Assembly (NCBI GenBank): GCA_964019335.1
Contig: OZ025702.1
Coordinates: 124,001 to 188,000, forward strand
From: Diplonema japonicum
Lineage: Eukaryota; Euglenozoa; Diplonemea; Diplonemida; Diplonemidae
Length of the DNA stretch: 64,000 nt
Direction of reading: 5' to 3'
Position 1 is the first letter of the stretch. Each line of letters starts with the position of its first letter. The translations under genes were made by a program, and so were the position numbers. This document shows positions 41,835 through 51,202 of this stretch, piece by piece. The notes under the pieces are model-generated. The model worked only from the letters and a program-made list of their open reading frames with translations, was not told the DNA's origin and did not search any database.

Positions 41835-42312
41835 AAAGAAAAAAAGAAAAAAAATACGCGCACAAAGACGAGAGCACACGCACAAAAGTGTTTTTTTATG
41901 TACATTATTCTTTTTTTTTAACTGCTCTGGAAGCGCATACACACCTTACGCCTGTGTCTCCCTGTTCCCTCTTCTCCTCCCGCTCTTTTTTTTTTTTTTT
42001 TTTTTTTTTATATATACTCATGCTCCTCTTTTGTGTTTTAAAGAGCCCTCCGATTCTTTCAAAGCACTAACCCCACCAACTTTTTTTCACCCCTTGTATT
42101 CTATAGCTTCTATCCCCCCATACCCCCTTTCTCTCTTCCGAGAGAATTGAAAAAAAAAAGGGGGGAGATAAAAGTACCTACTTCCCCCCCCCCCTTTTTT
42201 TTCTTTCTTCCGACTCCACTCGCTTGTGTATGCATATTCATTTTTCCAACAACCCCCACCTTCCTTTTCCCCATCATCTCATCACAGACATTGTTTGCCA
42301 AAACCACCAACA
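41835..42312 (+). promoter_or_regulatory. Spacer with candidate trans-splice acceptor before eS6 (AG at 42286-42287)
   Basis: 478 bp of T-, A- and C-rich sequence. The last part is pyrimidine-rich (CCACCTTCCTTTTCCCCATC) and ends ATCACAG at 42287, 25 nt before ATG 42313. This is the most conventional acceptor in the window and precedes a highly expressed gene. No RNA evidence is available. No other gene is seen in the spacer. Confidence 0.5.
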
Positions 42313-43073
42313 ATGAAGTTGAACATTGCCTTCCCCGAGTCTGGTACCCAGAAGACCTTCGAGCTTGATGACGACAAGGCGGTCCAGAGGCTTGTCGACA
42401 AGAGGATCTCCCAGGTAAAACACCAACAAATAAAAAAAAAATTTTTTTTTTTCTTCTACAGGACTTCGACGGTGGTATCATTAGCGAGAAGTACGAGGGG
42501 TACGTGTTCCGTATCACTGGTGGAGCTGACAAGCAGGGTTTCCCCATGAAGCAGGGTATCCTGGGCAACAGCCGTGTGAAGCTGCTCCTCAACAGAGGCG
42601 CCGTTGGTTACCAGGCCTGGAGGGGCCGCACTGGTGAGAGGAACAGGAAGTCCGTGAGGGGGTGCATTGTCGGGTCCGACATCTCCGTCCTTAACCTTAT
42701 CATCATGAAGAAGGGCAAGGACGAGCTTGAGGGCGTGACCGACAAGCAGCAGCCCAGGAGGCTCGGACCCAAGAGGGCTGCCAACATCAAGAAGCTTTTC
42801 GACCTCTCCAACGATGATGACGTCCGCAAGTACGTCATCCGTCGTGAGGTGAAGACCCACTCCAAGGCCCCCAAGATCCAGAGGCTTGTGACCCCCGTGA
42901 CCCGCCAGAGGAGGAGGCGCCGTGTGGCTCAGATCAAGGCCCGCCGTGTTGGTGGCAAGGACGCTCGCAACGCCTACTTCGCCCTCGTCTCCAAGAGGCG
43001 CTCCACCAACCAGCTCCGCTCCAAGGCCAAGGAGTCCCGCCAGAAGATCGCCAAGGAAGCCAAGAAGAACTGA
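42313..43073 (+). CDS. RPS6: 40S ribosomal protein eS6
   Basis: Two exons, 42313-42414 and 42462-43073, giving 237 residues; the 47-nt intron (GTAAAA...TTCTTCTACAG) has a normal pyrimidine tract. MKLNIAFPESGTQKTFELDD and VFRITGGADKQGFPMKQGIL then RGCIVGSDISVLNLIIMKKG are the eS6 core. It binds 18S rRNA in the small subunit. The C-terminus ends SRQKIAKEAKKN and lacks the Ser cluster phosphorylated by S6 kinase in animals and fungi. Codons are strongly C/G-ending (GGC, AAG, CTC), unlike the neighbours, as expected for a highly translated gene. Firm identification. Confidence 0.97.
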
Positions 43074-43315
43074 TAAGTTTGAAAAAGAAAAAAAAAAAAA
43101 AAAAAAAGGAAAACAAAAAAAAAAAAGTATCAATTTTTTCTCTTTTTTTTTTCCCCCCCGCCCCCCTTTTTTTTTTACCACCCGCCTCCGCCCTGGGTTT
43201 TTTTTCTCTTTTTTGTTCTTTCTATAAAAAAAAAAATTGTGGTTTTCCCAAAAAAAAAAAAAGGAAAAAAATATTTTTTAAAAAAAAAACCCCCCCGCGC
43301 CCGCACCATGTGACG

Positions 43316-46300
43316 ATGAAGTTAGACGGAACAAAACGCTCGGAGCAAGAAAACGAAGACGGTGCCGAAGAAGGGGACGGGAAGGCGGCGAACAACAATG
43401 AGGAGATCTACTGGGGAGACGAACTGAAAGACTTTCTAGACGGCAGGGACATCAACCCCTTCGGCGCCCGCCCAAGGGTTCAACTAGAAATCATGAGGGG
43501 ACGGGCACTAAAATACTGGTGGCTCTTCGCCATGTTCGTCCTAATCATACACATCGTCCTCAGCGCACAAGGCCCTGGACTACGATGGGAATGCGTCGAC
43601 TCCTGCGGAAGAGGATGCGACATCGATCAAGGAACTCTGTCTCCTGAAGAAGAGACTTCCTACAGCAACCGTACTTTATTCGAATGCGACTGGACAAGCC
43701 AACCCGACGGCACCACTTGGAAATGGACATCAAACATAAACCTGAACAAGTACAACTACGACGTTCTATTCGTTGTCACACTCGTGAGCAATATGCCCAA
43801 CAACACGAACCCTGCTATGCACTACGAGGATTTTTCAACAACCACAAGCCTCGGATTCGACGGCGAAACCGTTCTCTTCACAAACCCTTACCACTTAGAT
43901 TGTTCCGAAAACGATGGCTGCGACTGGAAGCTAGTCCACGGCGACCCCATTGGGAACCGCGAAGGCACTTGGGAATACAATATCAGCATCACCGCCAGTC
44001 CTCAATTCACACTCCCTCCCAATTACGAATTCCGGCTTGTCATCCTGAAATGGAAAGAAAACTATACAAAAGGCGAGGCCGCTCTTCGCTACGTCATGCT
44101 CGCGTGGGTTCTGTACCTCCTTCCTTACTTCCTCTGGAAGAACTTCGGTAGGCCTTCTATGATTCAAGATTGGCTTCCAGAACACGTGTGGGGTACAGCA
44201 GTTCTTGTTTTCCTCTTGTGCTACCTCAATCCAATGTTTCTTCCGGGTCTGGCTTACCGAGACGAAACAGGCGCCAGAGGGCAAGCTTTCATGGCGTTCG
44301 AGGTACTTCTTTCATGGGTCTACTTCATAGTCTTATGGGGTGTTGTACTAATCGTTCCGCTCAGCGTGGCTTTTGGGAAGACAAGATGGTTGTGGATTGG
44401 GTTTGGAAACGGCCGGGGCGGCATGTTCCTTCCTTCCATTATCCTTGGGTTGATATGCGCGTTCTTCCTGGGAATTGCGATAAGAGACTTTATATATGCA
44501 GACGGGCAACGGTATCTTCAAGATGACTCGTCTGTGCCGAGATCCATGGCGTCGAACACGTTGATTAGACACCACGATAATTATGCGTTGACGCTGGCAG
44601 AGACGATTCTATTTTACATGGCCATTACTGTGCTCGTTGTTACTGTTGTGTATTGCAGGTTCCGTCTTCAGGAGCTGGCTTACACATCCGCGCGGCTGAG
44701 CTTTTTGAGTTACAGAATTTATCTCCTCATCGCAGTGCCGTTCGTCCTTGTGTCAGCCATCATTCGAATTGTGGAGTACGTGACGGCAAGCCCGCTTCAC
44801 TCCGTGACAAGCACCGGGCCCGATAGTGTTCGCGATATTGTTCTTTTTTCCGTTATGTCGCTGCTGTTCGGGCACTTCTTCGTTCCCATCTATTCCGGGT
44901 ACATTTCCGCCCCGCCTCCGCCGCATTCTCAAGCCTGGCTTTACTGGAAATGGAGCAGCGATTGGTATGCTTGGTGGACTCACTACGGGAAGAGTCTGTA
45001 CTTTTTCATAACGGAAAAGGAAGGGCAGTCCTTTGAAGAGGCGCGGGTCCAACGCCTCTCTGAAGAGCTGCAGGACAAAACAGAGAGGCTTTTCGAGAAG
45101 AACCAACGCCACGAGCCCGTGTACCATCCGTCTGAACCGTCACCCAATCTTGACGAGAATTCCTCACACTCCGACTCCGTTGCTTCGGCGGCGAACCAAA
45201 AGTACAAAATGCTTTTGGAAAAAGGTTTGAGGCTGCAACTACCAGAACCTTCCCCGAGAAGATCGCTTGTAGGGGATTACTGCGACACTGCAAGAGGTGC
45301 GCATGACAGCATGTATCTATCTGCACGAGGCGGCGGGCTGCCCATGCAGAACGCGTCTGTTTCTGCGTCCTTCCGACACCTCAAAAAACTGAACCTCAGC
45401 CTCGTGAAGTCCCCCCCTGACCAACTGCTGAACCACAACGACCCTGTGTTCGACGATATCCTTCAAACGGAATCCGTGTGCAGCCAGTCCCCGCGGGGGG
45501 AAGAAATGTCTCCTGGCAAGCACGCCCCGCCTTACCCTGAAGGCCCTTTGTCCGACACACCAAGAACCTTTAAGTCCCCTGCCTCCAACGTGCTGTCCCA
45601 ATCCACACATGAGCTAAAATCGACCATAACTGACGGGGTAAAATCGCCCACTTCCGAAGGGATCAAGTCACCTGTGACCCCCGGTCTCCGTGCGAGGGCG
45701 GAAAGACGCAAATCCCCAACGTCTCCTTCGTTAAAATCACCAATTAAACACACCGGGTTCAAACTTCCTAAAGGGCTAAAGTCACCGACTTCGCCGGCAT
45801 TAGATCTGCCGAAGCTGAAGTCACCACTGCGATCCCCCACCTCAGACGGGTTCAGGTCTCCTAAAACAGACGGGATGTCAACTCCAAAGATAGATGTCCC
45901 CCTGTCCCCCCAGGTAGATGAGAACGACAGATCTTTCCTCAGTGACAGCGGCATGAAAGAAACTGGCCTGTTCAAGGTGATTCAACCACGATCCCCTCTG
46001 CAGTCTTCCCTCGATGATACACGGCATGAGGAGCATAACGCGCCGTCACGTTCCAGTAGTTTTCACTTTTTGGGGAACCTGAGCGGGATTGAAGTACCAA
46101 GGTTTGAAGACGAGGAGGCGCAGGAACGGGAGAAAGCAGTGCTACCACCTGCAGAGGGGCCATACAAGAACTTCTTCCGCCGTGCGATGGAAGCCAGAAG
46201 GAGGAGCAGCATCGAAGAAACGGAGGACAAGGAGCCATCCGCCCACAACGACCCATTCGACGCCACCCCCATGCGGAGGAACAGCAGCTGGAACAGCAAA

Positions 46301-48592
46301 AACGACAAAGATAAAGACCAGTCTTTCTTGATGCCTATTTTCTGCTTAGAGTCGGCAATCGAGTGTTTCAACGCCTCATGGATGTCCTACATGCTCGACT
46401 GTGAAGAGGACACACCGTACAGCAACGGGGAGCACCTCCCCCAAGAGGAGGACACCGGCATCACGTGGTACGGGGACTACAGCAGAGTACCGACCGAGTA
46501 CCGCGACGATGGAGGCGGCACCGACGAGCAGATGGCGATGAACCACAAGCGGTGCGACTACTTCATCCACGGCGTGCAAGAAGGACAAGCCAAGCTACAT
46601 CAGGAGATATCCTGGATTGACTCATGGATGCCTGGTGGTGTACATCGAGACTTACTATACTCGCCTGAAGGCGACCTTGTAGCATGGAGAGAAGGTGCGG
46701 AAGAGTGGGAGGGAGAATGGCGAATGCTGTACCACTCCGCAGTGGCATGGCTGCGAGCAGGGAAAATTCTAGACACAGCTGTGGAATCGCAGAATAAATG
46801 GAAATCACTGTTGTTGATGTTGAAGAAAGCTCTGCTGTCAACAGTGGACGCGTCTTTGCTGATCCTCGACGGGTGGCACGAGGAAGAGGTGCTCACGGAG
46901 GAAGAATACGAAGAGCGCAGGGCGTTCCTACGCGGGCAGGTGTGGGTCATGTGCAACCTGCCTCAAGAAACACTAATCCAAATACCCGAAACGACGCCGA
47001 CGGTGTGCAAAACAACAACAACGTTCCCCGTAGCGGACCTGGTGGTGGTGGGGTGTCTTGTCGTTCTCGCAGAGAGTTCCTTCGCATCCCGTTCGTGGAA
47101 GCTCTTCGCCGAAGAAATGCTGGTGGCGATTGAAAGAAACCTCTGCGACACACAGGTGTACAACACACCGTACACACGTTCCTTCCAACGATCCTTTGTG
47201 GCCTCCGCAGCCGTGGAATGGGGCGCAAAACATTTCCGATGCACGACAGGCGAGGTCGTCCACGCCTTGGACATCATGCGGCAGGAAGGGCTCATCATCC
47301 CATGCATACCAGGATCACGTTTAAGAGTATCCTGCGACGGCTCGTTGTGGAAGATCCCCCCGAACTTCGAGCCGGAATGGAAGGAAGACAGCACCCCGTG
47401 GGGGGAACGCCGTATCAGAGACATGCTGTTGTTCTCTGCAAAGGAAAGCATGTTCCCAGCATTCCCTCCAGAGCGTGATCCAAAACCCAACTACCGTGCG
47501 GGAACAGAGTTCATCCACGCGGAGTACTACGGGTACAAGCTTGAAGCAGTCATTTCAGACAAACGGTTTGGGTTGAAGGCCATTCTACTATCGTCACCCC
47601 TGCGAGTCATTCTTGCCTTCAGAGGAACCGATAACGATGCGAACGTCGATCTGGATCTCGACGTGTGCCCGGGTCCTTTCGAAGCGCACAACGGGTGGGA
47701 ACTGTTTTACGAGAACATGAAGCAAGGCGTGGGACGTCTGAAACACTCCTTCTGCGGGTGCGGGGGTTGGAAAAAACGCGCCTCCAACAAATGCCACGGA
47801 CCAGGCGGCTGCTGCTCGAAATTCTCAACATGCCACCAATTACTCTACGGTTCGGAACCGCAATGCCATGTGGGGTTCATCAATGCATGGCAAGCACTGG
47901 AGTCGTCAGTGTATAAAGTGATCTCAGCAATCTGTCCTGTCGACGATCAACGGCAGGTCTTCGTCACCGGACATTCCTTAGGCGGTGCGCTGGCACAAAT
48001 GGCCGCTTACCATCTGACCTGGAAATTCTACAAAATGAGCAAAAAGGTAAAAGTGTATGCTTTCGCGTCGCCTCGTGTCGGGAACGTTGCCTTCGCCACC
48101 GCATACAACACATGTGTACCAGACACCTTCAGGGTGAACATGAACGGCGATCCTGTCACAAACGTGCCTCCTTCCTTTGGAAGGGCTAGGTACTACCATG
48201 CTGGGACGGAGATCCATTTAGGAAGGTGGGAGAGTGAAGCTTCTTGGTGTATAGACCCAACATGGTTAGACAGTGGGGCAATTCCCATGCCACGTCCTTT
48301 AAGCCACACCCTTGCCGAAATCAATCGTGGTTTAAACAAGATTCTTGATCATTTCAAATGGGACTGGGCGACTCGGAATGGAGGGCTATTGCCTGCAGGT
48401 GAAGACGTACCTCCTGAAGAAGATGAGGAGCATGTTGAGCCTACCAAGGAACCTACCACGGAGGAAAACCCGGCGTCGACTACTGAGTCGAAGGATAAGA
48501 CGTATTTGTGGCCTTGGGTTCGGATCTCGCAGCCGGATGTCCCAGAATTGGATATTGGGAGGTACGAGTCGCCATCTGAGCTTTTGGTTTGA
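43316..48592 (+). CDS. Wntless-like membrane protein fused to class 3 lipase
   Basis: 1758 residues, single exon; an ATG-TGA minimal frame at 43308 lies just upstream. Residues ~63-84 are TM1, ~85-250 a luminal domain with paired Cys, and seven more TM segments follow at ~254-530 (AALRYVMLAWVLYLLPYFLW, FEVLLSWVYFIVLWGVVLIV, TLAETILFYMAITVLVVTVV). This 1+7 layout with a luminal domain after TM1 resembles Wntless/GPR177-type cargo receptors. Residues ~740-1000 are a Ser-Pro repeat linker (KSPTSPSLKSPIKH, LKSPTSPAL). Residues ~1288-1345 may be a winged-helix/DEP-like module. The end is a lipase_3 domain: FRGTDNDANV (~1435), GHSLGGALAQ (~1552, Ser nucleophile), GDPVTNVPP and YYHAGTEIHL. It resembles diacylglycerol lipase in joining TM segments to lipase_3. 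It has a Cys-rich insert (~1485) and lies on the cytosolic side by inference. Confidence 0.85.
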   Translation: MKLDGTKRSEQENEDGAEEGDGKAANNNEEIYWGDELKDFLDGRDINPFGARPRVQLEIMRGRALKYWWLFAMFVLIIHIVLSAQGPGLRWECVDSCGRGCDIDQGTLSPEEETSYSNRTLFECDWTSQPDGTTWKWTSNINLNKYNYDVLFVVTLVSNMPNNTNPAMHYEDFSTTTSLGFDGETVLFTNPYHLDCSENDGCDWKLVHGDPIGNREGTWEYNISITASPQFTLPPNYEFRLVILKWKENYTKGEAALRYVMLAWVLYLLPYFLWKNFGRPSMIQDWLPEHVWGTAVLVFLLCYLNPMFLPGLAYRDETGARGQAFMAFEVLLSWVYFIVLWGVVLIVPLSVAFGKTRWLWIGFGNGRGGMFLPSIILGLICAFFLGIAIRDFIYADGQRYLQDDSSVPRSMASNTLIRHHDNYALTLAETILFYMAITVLVVTVVYCRFRLQELAYTSARLSFLSYRIYLLIAVPFVLVSAIIRIVEYVTASPLHSVTSTGPDSVRDIVLFSVMSLLFGHFFVPIYSGYISAPPPPHSQAWLYWKWSSDWYAWWTHYGKSLYFFITEKEGQSFEEARVQRLSEELQDKTERLFEKNQRHEPVYHPSEPSPNLDENSSHSDSVASAANQKYKMLLEKGLRLQLPEPSPRRSLVGDYCDTARGAHDSMYLSARGGGLPMQNASVSASFRHLKKLNLSLVKSPPDQLLNHNDPVFDDILQTESVCSQSPRGEEMSPGKHAPPYPEGPLSDTPRTFKSPASNVLSQSTHELKSTITDGVKSPTSEGIKSPVTPGLRARAERRKSPTSPSLKSPIKHTGFKLPKGLKSPTSPALDLPKLKSPLRSPTSDGFRSPKTDGMSTPKIDVPLSPQVDENDRSFLSDSGMKETGLFKVIQPRSPLQSSLDDTRHEEHNAPSRSSSFHFLGNLSGIEVPRFEDEEAQEREKAVLPPAEGPYKNFFRRAMEARRRSSIEETEDKEPSAHNDPFDATPMRRNSSWNSKNDKDKDQSFLMPIFCLESAIECFNASWMSYMLDCEEDTPYSNGEHLPQEEDTGITWYGDYSRVPTEYRDDGGGTDEQMAMNHKRCDYFIHGVQEGQAKLHQEISWIDSWMPGGVHRDLLYSPEGDLVAWREGAEEWEGEWRMLYHSAVAWLRAGKILDTAVESQNKWKSLLLMLKKALLSTVDASLLILDGWHEEEVLTEEEYEERRAFLRGQVWVMCNLPQETLIQIPETTPTVCKTTTTFPVADLVVVGCLVVLAESSFASRSWKLFAEEMLVAIERNLCDTQVYNTPYTRSFQRSFVASAAVEWGAKHFRCTTGEVVHALDIMRQEGLIIPCIPGSRLRVSCDGSLWKIPPNFEPEWKEDSTPWGERRIRDMLLFSAKESMFPAFPPERDPKPNYRAGTEFIHAEYYGYKLEAVISDKRFGLKAILLSSPLRVILAFRGTDNDANVDLDLDVCPGPFEAHNGWELFYENMKQGVGRLKHSFCGCGGWKKRASNKCHGPGGCCSKFSTCHQLLYGSEPQCHVGFINAWQALESSVYKVISAICPVDDQRQVFVTGHSLGGALAQMAAYHLTWKFYKMSKKVKVYAFASPRVGNVAFATAYNTCVPDTFRVNMNGDPVTNVPPSFGRARYYHAGTEIHLGRWESEASWCIDPTWLDSGAIPMPRPLSHTLAEINRGLNKILDHFKWDWATRNGGLLPAGEDVPPEEDEEHVEPTKEPTTEENPASTTESKDKTYLWPWVRISQPDVPELDIGRYESPSELLV

Positions 48593-49631
48593 AGAATTAA
48601 TTTAAAAGGAGGCCCCCTCTTTGGAATAAAAAAAAGTAGGCTCCGGGAAAGGAAAAAAAAAAAAAAAAAAAAGAGAGGGGTGAATGTAACATAGAACAAA
48701 TATTCCCATTGTCACCAAGATAGACCCCCCCCCCCCCCAACCTCCCCTCCCCAACGCTGAGCAAGCCAAAAAAAAAAAAAAAAAAAAAGGTCATTTTTCT
48801 CTCTCTTTTTTTTTTCTTTCCCCCATCCGATCTTTTTTTTTTGTTTTTCTCATCATTTCGATCTTCTCTTTCTTTTTTTTTTTTTGTTTTTGTTTTTATT
48901 TTCCATGCTGAAACTGTTCAGTTGTCGCAAAGGAAAGAAAAGAAGGGGAAAAAAAAAGGAAAAAAAAAGAAAACGAAAAAAAAAAAAGAAGAAAAAAATA
49001 CTCTTCATTTAACTCAGAAGGGCATCCGAACACAGCCTTCCCGTGTAGGAATGCGAATGCGTTAAAACACGCAATTCAACAGGCAAATTTAGAGATGTGA
49101 AAGGGTAGAAAGAAAAAAAAGAAGGAAAAAGAAATAGCAAAAGGCAAAAGCACCCCCTCCATTTCCCTTGCCTCACTCCCCCGCCCTTTTTTTTTTTTGA
49201 GGAAGAGTGTATTTTTTGTATGTTAAAAAAGAAAACTTTTTTTGAGTTCCTCATCACTTTCTCCTTATATTTTATTCCCCCACCCATAGGGCGGCCCTCT
49301 AGCGGGGGGCTTGTCCTGTACTTTGAGTTTTATTTCTTCTACAAATGGGAGGGGGGGGGGGGGAGAGATAAAGGAAGAAAACAAAAATTTCGCTACTTTT
49401 GATAAGTCATATGTTTCCCCCTTCCCCCCCCCCTTTTTTTTAATCACTACCTCCTTTGTCAATGTAGACTAGTAAGGTAATGAACAATGGCATGAAGTAA
49501 ATAAAAAGGAGGTGCAGTATTTTAAAAAAAAAAAAAAAAAAAAAAAGTGTACAAAATTATTTTTTGTTTTCTCCATTGTCGGCAAAGCGTTTTTTTTTTT
49601 TTTTTTTTCCTTTCCCCCCACCCCCTCCGTT

Positions 49632-49664
<33 letters not shown>

Positions 49665-49699
49665 CGATTCTAATTACACCCACAACCCAAAAAGCCGAC
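48593..49699. other. Homopolymer-rich spacer, no gene seen
   Basis: 1.1 kb of A, T, C and G runs (C run 48727-48739, T run 49635-49664). The end T tract followed by ACACCCACAACCCAAAAAG (49677-49695) could hold a trans-splice acceptor 5 nt before ATG 49700. No protein-like frame. Confidence 0.65.
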
Positions 49700-50740
49700 A
49701 TGAAACGAAAGCATGATAACTCTGAGTGGAGCTGTGGCCTATGCGGTGGGAACGGAGGAGGAGCTGTGTGCCCTGTGTGCAACGCACCAAAAATGTCACC
49801 TATAGGCGGTCTTCTGAAAGGCTCAGGGACACGCGAGTGGGACGGGGCACAAGTATCTGACGATTTCCCACTATCAATGGAACCGGTGGTGGGAGACGAA
49901 AAGCTGACTCTTCACAAGGCGGTCCCCTACGAGGAAAACGAAGGGATCGAGTTCAAAGAATGCAGTTTTTTGGTACGGCTACGCCCCTACAACGGACACT
50001 ACGAGCAGCCGAGAGACTTCTTCTTAAAAAGGGAAAATGACACTAGATGGTGGAAACAGTGCAGGGCACCCTTACCAGAACACTCCTGGAAACAGCCTAG
50101 CATCGCTAATCAAAGAACAATGAAACAGTACATCGAGGAGTCACCCCTCTCTGCTAACGAACGAGAGTCTTATGAAATAGGTTTTCAAGTGTACATAAAA
50201 CAACTTGCTCCGAGTCATCCGGACGGGAGGTGGTTGGTGAAAGGGATGCCTGGATATTTTGAATGGATTTTAGTGGGAAATGTTGCGTCGATGCTCAACT
50301 CTCCTTCTTTGAAAAAGGGTTCTTTGTACCTTGGGGTGGACGACAGCGGGAAGGTTAAAGGCGTTCCCTTGACACACAGGCAGCGGAGCAACTTGCTGTA
50401 CCATTGTTCCAGGGCATTGTTGTGTATTTACCCTCCTGTTTTGAGCAGTGATGTTTCGGTCGAATTTCTTGACGTGGTAACGGAGGGGAACCCCCCCCGG
50501 CCGATCCCAAATCATTGTGTCATCAAGGTGAATGTCCATCCTGCAGCCCCGCACCCGCTTTACCTCCATCCGAAGTTTTCAAAGAAACGAGATGTGATCG
50601 CATGGTGCCCCTTCGCGCCCGTGGCACCCGTCAGAAAACTCGGATCAGTCCACAAGCTCAGCACAGAACAGATAAAAGAACACTTAACGCTAAGCTCTCT
50701 TACAGAAAAACAGACAAAATTGTACTCATGGATTTTATAG
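49700..50740 (+). CDS. RanBP2-type zinc finger plus Schlafen-AlbA-like protein
   Basis: 346 residues, single exon. Residues ~8-30 are a Cys4 finger of RanBP2 type (WSCGLCGGNGGGAVCPVC), usually binding RNA or ubiquitin. Residues ~165-300 match the Schlafen AlbA_2 pattern: an N-terminal strand region (FEWILVGNVASMLNSPSLKK), GSLYLGVDDSGKVKGVPL, then a helix (RSNLLYHCSRALLCIYPPVL) and NHCVIKVNVHPAAPHPLYLH. AlbA_2 folds bind nucleic acid and some cleave RNA. The zinc finger plus AlbA suggests an RNA-binding factor. No active-site claim can be made from sequence alone. The finger is clear; the AlbA assignment is moderately sure. Confidence 0.75.
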   Translation: MKRKHDNSEWSCGLCGGNGGGAVCPVCNAPKMSPIGGLLKGSGTREWDGAQVSDDFPLSMEPVVGDEKLTLHKAVPYEENEGIEFKECSFLVRLRPYNGHYEQPRDFFLKRENDTRWWKQCRAPLPEHSWKQPSIANQRTMKQYIEESPLSANERESYEIGFQVYIKQLAPSHPDGRWLVKGMPGYFEWILVGNVASMLNSPSLKKGSLYLGVDDSGKVKGVPLTHRQRSNLLYHCSRALLCIYPPVLSSDVSVEFLDVVTEGNPPRPIPNHCVIKVNVHPAAPHPLYLHPKFSKKRDVIAWCPFAPVAPVRKLGSVHKLSTEQIKEHLTLSSLTEKQTKLYSWIL

Positions 50741-50804
50741 AAAAAAAAATATTTTTTTTTTTGGGACCAAAAAAAATTTTTTTTAAAAAAGGAGGGGGGG
50801 GAGT

Positions 50805-51032
50805 ATGGGGTCTTCCCACGAGATCCGGATGTTGGGGGAGGTGATGCACTACCCCCTTTTGTTTCTTCTCTTTTCGCTTGTGGGTCTTCTCTTCCTCAGC
50901 GTATACCGCCCGGTGGCGGGCATCCCGAGAGTGGGAGAAACACTCCACGGGGAGCTGATGTTGCAACAACTGAAGAACCAGAAAGGGAACGAACTGCTGC
51001 CCACCTGGTACGAGAATAAGAAACAGGTTTGA
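50805..51032 (+). CDS. Small single-pass membrane protein, hypothetical
   Basis: 75 residues. One hydrophobic helix (YPLLFLLFSLVGLLFLSVYR) lies after a short N-terminus, then a polar tail (GETLHGELMLQQLKNQKGNE) ending TWYENKKQV. It starts 65 bp after the AlbA gene stop. Codon use is ordinary and the sequence is not homopolymeric, so it is likely real. The last codons CAG GTT TGA could also be an exon end (CAG|GTTTGA) with an acceptor at CCGTAG near 51143, which would add only a His before a stop. No family recognised. Confidence 0.6.
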   Translation: MGSSHEIRMLGEVMHYPLLFLLFSLVGLLFLSVYRPVAGIPRVGETLHGELMLQQLKNQKGNELLPTWYENKKQV

Positions 51033-51202
51033 AAAAAATAAAATATTTAGGGTGCTTCCCCCCCCCCCTTGACGAAAAATGTTTTATAACATAACGGCCC
51101 CAGTTAACAACCCCCGCCCCCCCTTTTTTTTTCCTAACCCGTAGCATTAAAAAGAGCGTTAAACCAAGAACGGGGAAGAAAAAAAAAAAGAAGAAGAAAA
51201 AA

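Noticed and set aside
42922-43227. Alternative frame overlapping the eS6 3' end
   Set aside because: Arg/Pro-rich shadow of the GC-rich eS6 codons.
43079-43315. Long N-terminal extension of the Wntless-lipase protein
   Set aside because: Poly-Lys/Phe from homopolymers. ATG 43316 begins normal sequence.
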